Shown here in pieces: positions 16,256-20,798 of a stretch of DNA of 20,798 nucleotides; position 1 is the stretch's first letter, and the number at the start of each line of letters is the position of its first letter. The DNA lies in the NCBI GenBank assembly GCA_029940175.1, contig JAOZRM010000026.1, positions 1 through 20,798 on the forward strand, read 5' to 3'. The DNA comes from Candidatus Sabulitectum sp. Lineage in GTDB: Bacteria > Fermentibacterota > Fermentibacteria > Fermentibacterales > JCC-6. A program made the position numbers and the translations under genes. Under the pieces are notes generated by a model, which did no database searches, was not told where the DNA came from, and saw only the letters and a program-made list of their open reading frames with translations.

Positions 16256-17034
16256 TGCGGTTCAAGCCAGAGGAAAGATTCCTTGGCAGGAACTGTACAG
16301 CATGCGGTATATGTTCCAGTCTCTGCCCTGTAGATGCCATTGTTACCGATTCATCGGGACGGGTTGTTTCCTTTTCTTCAGCATGCATCGGCTGTGGTCA
16401 TTGCGGCTGTTACTGCCCGGCAGATTGTTATGGTTTACCAGCAGAGAAACATGCTGCAATTCCTCTTGGAAGTCACATTCAGAATCTGTATGAGGGCAGG
16501 AGATCCACGCGCAGATTCTCAGAGAAACAGATAGATGAAACTGTGATGAGTACCCTGCTGGAGGCGGTAGGTTTTGCGCCCACAGGTCAGAATGCTCAAG
16601 GAATTACAGTGGATGTCATTCTGGGGGAAGCTGCGATTAACAAGCTTATAGTTAGACCTTTTGTTAAATTTGTGAGAATTCTGGATTGTTGCCGTATTCT
16701 GTCACTGTTCGCAGGTGCAAATCGTGGAGCAGTGAAAAAAATACGCAGGGGTGATGACATCATTACCTGGAAAGCCCCCTGTATTCTTCTGTTCCGGGCA
16801 CCCGTGGGAAATGTAACAGGCAAAACAGACTCCATTATTGCAGCTACAATGGTTTCCATCAAAGCCGATACAATGGGGCTTGGAACCTTGTGGAACGGAG
16901 TTGTTCAGATAGCTTCACCGATTCTTCGAGTGAAGAGATGCCATGCTGCTCTTTGTGTAGGATATCCTCTGTTGAAAAAATATCAGTGTGTGCCTGCCAG
17001 AGAATGGACTCGCAGAGACATTACTCCGAGTTGA
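16255..17034 (+). CDS. Ferredoxin-nitroreductase fusion protein
   Basis: A 259-residue cytosolic flavoprotein. The N-terminal 60 residues carry two [4Fe-4S] motifs, CTACGICSSLCP (Cys14, 17, 20, 24) and CIGCGHCGCYCP (Cys44, 47, 50, 54). The rest is a nitroreductase domain starting at RRSTRRFSEKQID and including FAPTGQNAQG, ATMVSIKADTMGLGT and a closing CVGYP. Such fusions bind FMN and can take electrons from the clusters to reduce small organic substrates. The substrate here cannot be told. The ATG at 16255 shares one base with the preceding stop (TAATG), so translation is coupled. It is the last gene of the string begun by tRNA-Leu. Its final 14 nt overlap the end of the convergent deacetylase gene. 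Confidence 0.92.
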   Translation: MRFKPEERFLGRNCTACGICSSLCPVDAIVTDSSGRVVSFSSACIGCGHCGCYCPADCYGLPAEKHAAIPLGSHIQNLYEGRRSTRRFSEKQIDETVMSTLLEAVGFAPTGQNAQGITVDVILGEAAINKLIVRPFVKFVRILDCCRILSLFAGANRGAVKKIRRGDDIITWKAPCILLFRAPVGNVTGKTDSIIAATMVSIKADTMGLGTLWNGVVQIASPILRVKRCHAALCVGYPLLKKYQCVPAREWTRRDITPS

Positions 17035-17935
17035 CAGGTCGCCATGGCAGATCATCATGAAGTGATGGTCTTGCGTTGCTTTCTACCATGATGTTAGACC
17101 AGTTCAGTAGCCTGGGTACGCTGTACAGAGCCATGTCCAACCTGCTTATCCTGTATTTATTGCCCTGATAAAAATTCTTAAAACTGCCCACGGCACCATC
17201 AACCAGATAACCCTGTGTTACTGCAGGACGTCCCCGATACTCCATGGAAGCAAGAACGTTCTCAGCATTGACCCCACGGGGGATCTGCCCACCTGGATAC
17301 GCAACAACATTTATCTCAGAGGTTCTTAGCCCCAGTCTTCTATGGAATGAGTTGAGAGCTGGAATAACCTGCTCCCAGTATCTGGAAGGTGGAATCTTAG
17401 TAAATGCAAGGTGGTCTGCGGAGTGATTCCCAATGTAATGTCCCATGTCCAGCACAGCATTGAGTTTTTCTTCGGTGCATTCTCCAAATGGAACTTTGTC
17501 CCAGCTGATGAAAAACACCACTCCGGACCCAAAGTCCGGATGCTCTTCAATGAAAGTGTTTACAATGGCAATTGCACAGTCCGGATCAATGACCTGAGAA
17601 TCTCCTGGCAGATCAATGTACCTGAAGTTGTCTTCCCAGCCGTCATCAAAGGTTATCATTACAGGTCTTCTATCGAAAGGGATCCTGCTTAGACCGTTTT
17701 CAATATCCGTAGGCAGTATCAGAAAGAATCCCGCATCATAGAGCTTTTGGAGGTCACCTCTGAGTTTGGCAGGGGTTGCGCTGTATGCACTTTCATGAAC
17801 GGTTATCTGATGATACGTGATCACCGGTATACCGCTTGCGTAGTCTTCAGGTTCAGGAGCCGAACCGTGGTCCAGGCATGGAGGGTTCCCTGTCATGGGA
17901 ACAAAACCAGCGAGTATCAGCAGCAAAACCGTCAC
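17021..17935 (-). CDS. Secreted polysaccharide deacetylase (NodB family)
   Basis: A 304-residue protein of carbohydrate esterase family 4. The GTG start at 17935 overlaps the upstream stop (GTGA). A hydrophobic leader, VLLLILAGFVPMTG, suggests export, though it lacks basic residues and is short. Catalytic motifs are present: TFDDG (Asp97, Asp98), HSADH (His171, His175, the metal pair) and AYPGG (212-216) in the arginine-motif region, as in the FAYPYG-type subfamily. Family members remove N-acetyl groups from peptidoglycan, chitin or exopolysaccharide; the target here is unknown. An insertion (about 105-140, with IDPDCAIAIVNTFIEEHPDF) follows motif 1. It is co-transcribed with the upstream lipoprotein gene, so both probably act on or near an envelope or extracellular glycan. 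Confidence 0.9.
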   Translation of the reverse strand: MTVLLLILAGFVPMTGNPPCLDHGSAPEPEDYASGIPVITYHQITVHESAYSATPAKLRGDLQKLYDAGFFLILPTDIENGLSRIPFDRRPVMITFDDGWEDNFRYIDLPGDSQVIDPDCAIAIVNTFIEEHPDFGSGVVFFISWDKVPFGECTEEKLNAVLDMGHYIGNHSADHLAFTKIPPSRYWEQVIPALNSFHRRLGLRTSEINVVAYPGGQIPRGVNAENVLASMEYRGRPAVTQGYLVDGAVGSFKNFYQGNKYRISRLDMALYSVPRLLNWSNIMVESNARPSLHDDLPWRPVNSE

Positions 17936-18630
17936 AGTGGCATCACTGTTATGCGATCAAGGTCTGCATTGACCTTTGCGTCCACGAACACACCCACCTG
18001 ACCGGTGACAGGAACAGTAGTACGAACCACCTGCACTAGCTGACCGTTTACAGAGAAGTCAGTGTAATTCCCGTGAACCTCTGCCGTAAGTTCGACCTGG
18101 TTAAGTCTGTATGGAAGAAGTCTGGAGGATTCAAACACATCAAGACCCATAACAGGTATCCAGAGACCGTTTAAACACCTCTGAATTGTGTACTGACCTC
18201 GTCCATTAACTCCCAGCAGAAGAAAATTGTCTACTCCATCTGCACGGAGTACGATGCCCACCACAGAGTGTGCCTGAGCATCGGTCACGTTAAAAACAGC
18301 CTGAACAAGACCATCCTTCACAAGACCGGATGCACTGAGAAGCACAACAGGTTCATTGAAGTAGTGGTTATCTATGTGCAGGGCTCCGTTGTAAACATCG
18401 TAGGGGAGATCAGGGCCGAAGGGTCTATCAAGAACACTCTGGAATGTACAGTTCAAAAGAGTATCATCAGGTGCTGGAGCAAGTTCATCAAGCTGACTCA
18501 GATCAACGACTTCAGACACGACAGTTGAAGCGTCACGAGAAGGGGCTCCCACAAAGAAACCGCTTGTCTGTTGAGTAGATCCACAGGCCATAACAAGCAT
18601 AGCCACAACAATCATGTATATTTTCATCAT
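17932..18630 (-). CDS. Lipoprotein with LamG/DUF1080-like domain
   Basis: A 232-residue lipoprotein. Two ATG codons lie in tandem (18630 and 18627); AGAGGGAAA is upstream and either start gives the same leader. The signal MMKIYMIVVAMLVMAC has a good lipobox (LVMA before Cys, then GST). After a low-complexity linker, the domain shows TFQSVLDRPFGPDLP, SVVGIVLRADGVDNFLLLGV, LLPYRLNQVELTAEVHGN and TGQVGVFVDAKVNADLDRI. This is the strand order of LamG or DUF1080 jelly-rolls and resembles the secreted protein at 5593-6279. It probably binds glycan. The stop overlaps the deacetylase start by 4 nt, forming a two-gene operon: a binding protein together with a modifying enzyme. Confidence 0.82.
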   Translation of the reverse strand: MMKIYMIVVAMLVMACGSTQQTSGFFVGAPSRDASTVVSEVVDLSQLDELAPAPDDTLLNCTFQSVLDRPFGPDLPYDVYNGALHIDNHYFNEPVVLLSASGLVKDGLVQAVFNVTDAQAHSVVGIVLRADGVDNFLLLGVNGRGQYTIQRCLNGLWIPVMGLDVFESSRLLPYRLNQVELTAEVHGNYTDFSVNGQLVQVVRTTVPVTGQVGVFVDAKVNADLDRITVMPL

Positions 18631-18666
18631 TAAAAGTTTCCCTCTTCTTTTTGAAAGCGATAAATA

Positions 18667-19446
18667 GTGTTGAAAACTATAGCATTCTCTCTCTTTTGTC
18701 TAGTGCCGTGCCTGATCCTCGGATGCACCGACAAAGCACCTGTAAGAGAAATTATTCATGTGGCCGGTGAAGTGGGGTATGTTCAAGAAGCTCCATCATA
18801 TAATGTAGTTATACCTGATTCTCTTAAGACCGGAATAATGTGGAACCGGAGTTTTCCTCTTCTTGTACATCTTGTTTCTCAGGAAGAATACATGGAGACC
18901 GGTGATACTATCCTCATGGGAACCGACCCCTTCTACTCTGTGGAAATGGAAAGAGTGACCATGGCTCTCAATATAGCAGAGGCAACAGGGGATACCGCAG
19001 CCATGGACAGCCTTTACACTATACTCACAGACTCTTCTTCCTATTTTTATGTAACCTCTCCTGCAACTGGAGTCGTAGAAACCCTGTCATTACCAGGCAG
19101 TATTCTTCAACCGGGAGACTCCATAGCTTCAATTACAGGCCCGCCTCCTGATTCCGTGTACATTCTTACTCCGGAGTATTTCCACATAAGGTGGCCTGCA
19201 GATCTTCCCGGATGTACTGTGACAGACTCAGGGCTTCAGTGTTACGGGCCTTTACCGGGCCATGAGACTTCTATTCCGGGAACATGGTCTTTGAAACCAC
19301 AGTTCATTTATGAGGAAGATCTTTATTCGTTTCTCATAACAGCAGCAGGCGATTCTATCCCCATAACCATTATTGGATCCACAGACACTTCAAAAATCAT
19401 CTACTCGACCTTTCCCCTGGATTCAATCGCTCTCACTCCCTGGTAA
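18667..19446 (+). CDS. HlyD/RND-adaptor-like lipoprotein
   Basis: A 259-residue lipoprotein. The start is GTG at 18667 or TTG at 18670, with only a weak ribosome site upstream. The leader ends LILG before Cys, a good lipobox. The order of elements resembles a periplasmic adaptor (membrane-fusion protein): a first strand group (PLLVHLVSQEEYMETGDTI), a helical stretch (VEMERVTMALNIAEATGDTA) and a second lipoyl-like half (FYVTSPATGVVETLSLPGSI, then LQPGDSIASITGPP), followed by beta-rich sequence. The hairpin is short. No RND pump, ABC transporter or TolC-like gene is adjacent, so it is an orphan adaptor or a distant relative used for something else. It is divergent from the lipoprotein-deacetylase pair, with a 36-nt gap. 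Confidence 0.72.
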   Translation: MLKTIAFSLFCLVPCLILGCTDKAPVREIIHVAGEVGYVQEAPSYNVVIPDSLKTGIMWNRSFPLLVHLVSQEEYMETGDTILMGTDPFYSVEMERVTMALNIAEATGDTAAMDSLYTILTDSSSYFYVTSPATGVVETLSLPGSILQPGDSIASITGPPPDSVYILTPEYFHIRWPADLPGCTVTDSGLQCYGPLPGHETSIPGTWSLKPQFIYEEDLYSFLITAAGDSIPITIIGSTDTSKIIYSTFPLDSIALTPW

Positions 19447-19635
19447 ATCTGCTAGTGAAGTATTTGGAGTTGTCGATTTTGAGGCAGCGCCGTATTCTGC
19501 CTTTGAAGACGCTACGACAGGATATCCCCCCCTTTCGGTCAACAAAAAGCTATAGTTGACACGCAAGAGTGATGAGCATATAAGTTAGGAGTAAATATAT
19601 AAGTCTTACTGGGTAACACCGAAAGGATATCTTCT
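19447..19635. other. Intergenic region with weak hairpin and a promoter
   Basis: This 189-nt gap has no credible gene. AGGCAG (19482-19487) and CTGCCT (19497-19502) could form a 6-bp stem followed by TTTG, a poor terminator for the gene ending at 19446. A C8 tract lies near 19525-19532. The right part holds a strong promoter and an AAGGAT ribosome site for the next gene. Confidence 0.5.
19556..19584 (+). promoter_or_regulatory. Near-consensus sigma70 promoter
   Basis: A perfect -35 TTGACA (19556-19561), a 17-nt spacer and TATAAG (19579-19584, five of six). Transcription should start around 19591, leaving a leader of about 45 nt before the ATG at 19636. It is the best promoter in the window and shows that ordinary sigma70-type signals are used here. 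Confidence 0.85.
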
Positions 19636-20772
19636 ATGTATCTTATTTCAATAGCCTGTATGATCATGTCTGTTGTCTCTAATGTTCTCACCTTTACACC
19701 TTCTGAAACTGACTGGACTGCTCCCGGAGTAGAGGTTGAGGAGCTGGCGCGTATTGATCTACTGGCGTATGGGGAACCCATGAACAGGCCTACTGACAGG
19801 AGTGACAATATTCACCTTGCTTGCCAGGCCTTTTTCGTAGAGACAGATGAGGGAATCAAATGGCGGGTGGATATAGTCTACAGAGATAAGGTGGTAATGC
19901 TGGAGCAGGACCGCGAGCCGGTAGAGTTTTATCCGGGTTTCAATGATTGCCGATATGCAATTTTCTCACCGAATGGCAGATATGTGATGGTTGGGGCTGA
20001 GATAGGAACGGAAGATTATCCCGAATGTGTTTACACCCTTATTGATCTTGAAGAAGAAACCGGTATCAGACTCCAGCGAACTTTTGAAAGAGCCAAAGAA
20101 CCGGTTTTCTGGGTATCAACGGATGGATCAGTGGCTATGCTCGCTCATGGCAGAAGACGTCTTACTTCAGCAAATACGTATTCTGATATTCCTCCAAGCT
20201 CTTATGGCTTTGAAGCTCCTGATACCCTCTATCTCTACGATAATGAACTTAACCAGTCCGGGTATCATGTAACTCCAATTGGATATCCAAGAGTACGAAT
20301 ATCTGATGATGGTAAAACCATTGTAGCCCTTATAAATGGGACTGAATTAGTTGGAATTGACTCAAACGGATCAGAGATGTGGTCCAGATCCGATATTGGC
20401 AGTGAGACTGAGGGTCGTCAGATTTACGGACTGCACCTCTCTGGAGATGGAAGTCTTTTCCTGAGTTCCCGCCTAAGCGGTGCTTATGCATACGATGCTC
20501 AAACTGGAACACCTCTATATACTGTGGAAGGATTTTTCCTCAATTATTCAATGACCATATCAGAAAGTGGCGACTACTGGGGAGCGAGTTATGGGAATCG
20601 AGCTGGGCAGGACCAATTAGAATATTATTACACAGGATATATTATAACATATAAATCATACACAAAAACCATCTCAGTAGCAGAGATTAATGCTGAAGAT
20701 GCTATGTTTAATGTAGGATTTCAGATTAGAACAATATTTGATGACAGGCCTGTCCAATATAAGTATTTGTAG
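19636..20772 (+). CDS. Exported beta-propeller-like protein
   Basis: A 378-residue protein. The ATG at 19636 follows AAAGGAT by 8 nt. The N-terminus (MYLISIACMIMSVVSNVLTF) is a signal peptide or anchor. The rest has repeated blade-like units: YAIFSPNGRYVMVGAE, VFWVSTDGSVAMLAHG, RVRISDDGKTIVALING and GLHLSGDGSLFLSSR followed by GAYAYDAQTG. These D/N-G turns between strands are typical of WD40, YVTN or PQQ-type propellers. No enzymatic motif is visible. It is served by the strong promoter at 19556-19584. The last 50 residues are Tyr/Ile-rich and the DNA there is A+T-rich, lacking the blade pattern. The C-terminus may be a separate element or a recent change, and no W-[AG]-SIK tail is present. 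The role is unknown. Confidence 0.78.
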   Translation: MYLISIACMIMSVVSNVLTFTPSETDWTAPGVEVEELARIDLLAYGEPMNRPTDRSDNIHLACQAFFVETDEGIKWRVDIVYRDKVVMLEQDREPVEFYPGFNDCRYAIFSPNGRYVMVGAEIGTEDYPECVYTLIDLEEETGIRLQRTFERAKEPVFWVSTDGSVAMLAHGRRRLTSANTYSDIPPSSYGFEAPDTLYLYDNELNQSGYHVTPIGYPRVRISDDGKTIVALINGTELVGIDSNGSEMWSRSDIGSETEGRQIYGLHLSGDGSLFLSSRLSGAYAYDAQTGTPLYTVEGFFLNYSMTISESGDYWGASYGNRAGQDQLEYYYTGYIITYKSYTKTISVAEINAEDAMFNVGFQIRTIFDDRPVQYKYL

Positions 20773-20798
20773 TTGAAAAAAGTGCCCTTTTCCGTTCG

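Noticed and set aside
1..20798. CRISPR array, IS element or prophage
   Set aside because: No spaced direct repeats, transposase or phage structural motifs were seen on either strand.

Overview
The window looks like chromosomal core DNA of a Gram-negative-type bacterium. It carries MurJ, UvrC, MutL and MiaA beside several exported proteins and lipoproteins. Base composition is intermediate, and genes are packed into overlapping strings that often start with GTG or TTG. One lipoprotein has a Cys followed by a PAGGPVDxxPP segment and SbsA-type Ig-like domains, a style common in the FCB superphylum and related candidate phyla. Together with the short W-[AG]-S-I-K C-terminal tails on two secreted proteins, this suggests an uncultured FCB-like lineage (Fermentibacterota-like is my guess). 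That placement is inference, not shown by the sequence. I see no phage, IS element, CRISPR array or defence island.

Layout. Positions 1-179 (-) hold the 5' end of an exported, possibly beta-propeller protein. A divergent promoter region follows, then a small secreted jelly-roll-like protein (458-1054, +) that ends at a textbook rho-independent terminator. Convergent to it is a 1280-residue signalling protein (1106-4948, -) with two class III cyclase domains, an AAA/NACHT-like ATPase and a TPR tail, the plan of soluble adenylyl cyclase. It probably starts at a rare CTG codon.

Positions 5105-10667 (+) form a co-oriented string: a PH/GRAM-like cytosolic protein, a secreted LamG-like protein, the lipid II flippase MurJ, the excision nuclease UvrC and an exported beta-rich protein. 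From murJ onward the genes overlap. Positions 10740-17034 (+) form a second string headed by tRNA-Leu(UAA), whose CCA end lies only 12 nt before the mutL start. It continues with miaA, a ParB-like/HTH/TPR fusion, an Ig-like lipoprotein and a ferredoxin-nitroreductase, each overlapping or nearly touching the next. MiaA is predicted to modify A37 of the very tRNA at the head of its string.

Positions 17021-18630 (-) encode a lipoprotein with a jelly-roll-like domain and a polysaccharide deacetylase, overlapping by 4 nt. The deacetylase gene also overlaps the end of the nitroreductase gene tail to tail by 14 nt. Divergent from this pair is a lone HlyD/RND-adaptor-like lipoprotein (18667-19446). 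A near-consensus sigma70 promoter then leads to an exported beta-propeller-like protein (19636-20772).

The genes combine cell-envelope building and remodelling (MurJ, deacetylase, lipoproteins, secreted lectin-like proteins) with genome and translation maintenance (UvrC, MutL, MiaA, tRNA-Leu). I did not find a clear new multi-gene system. The most promising leads are the shared C-terminal tail on two secreted proteins, the ParB-like/TPR fusion, the tRNA-mutL-miaA arrangement and the CTG-started double-cyclase protein with an apparently altered substrate-binding site.
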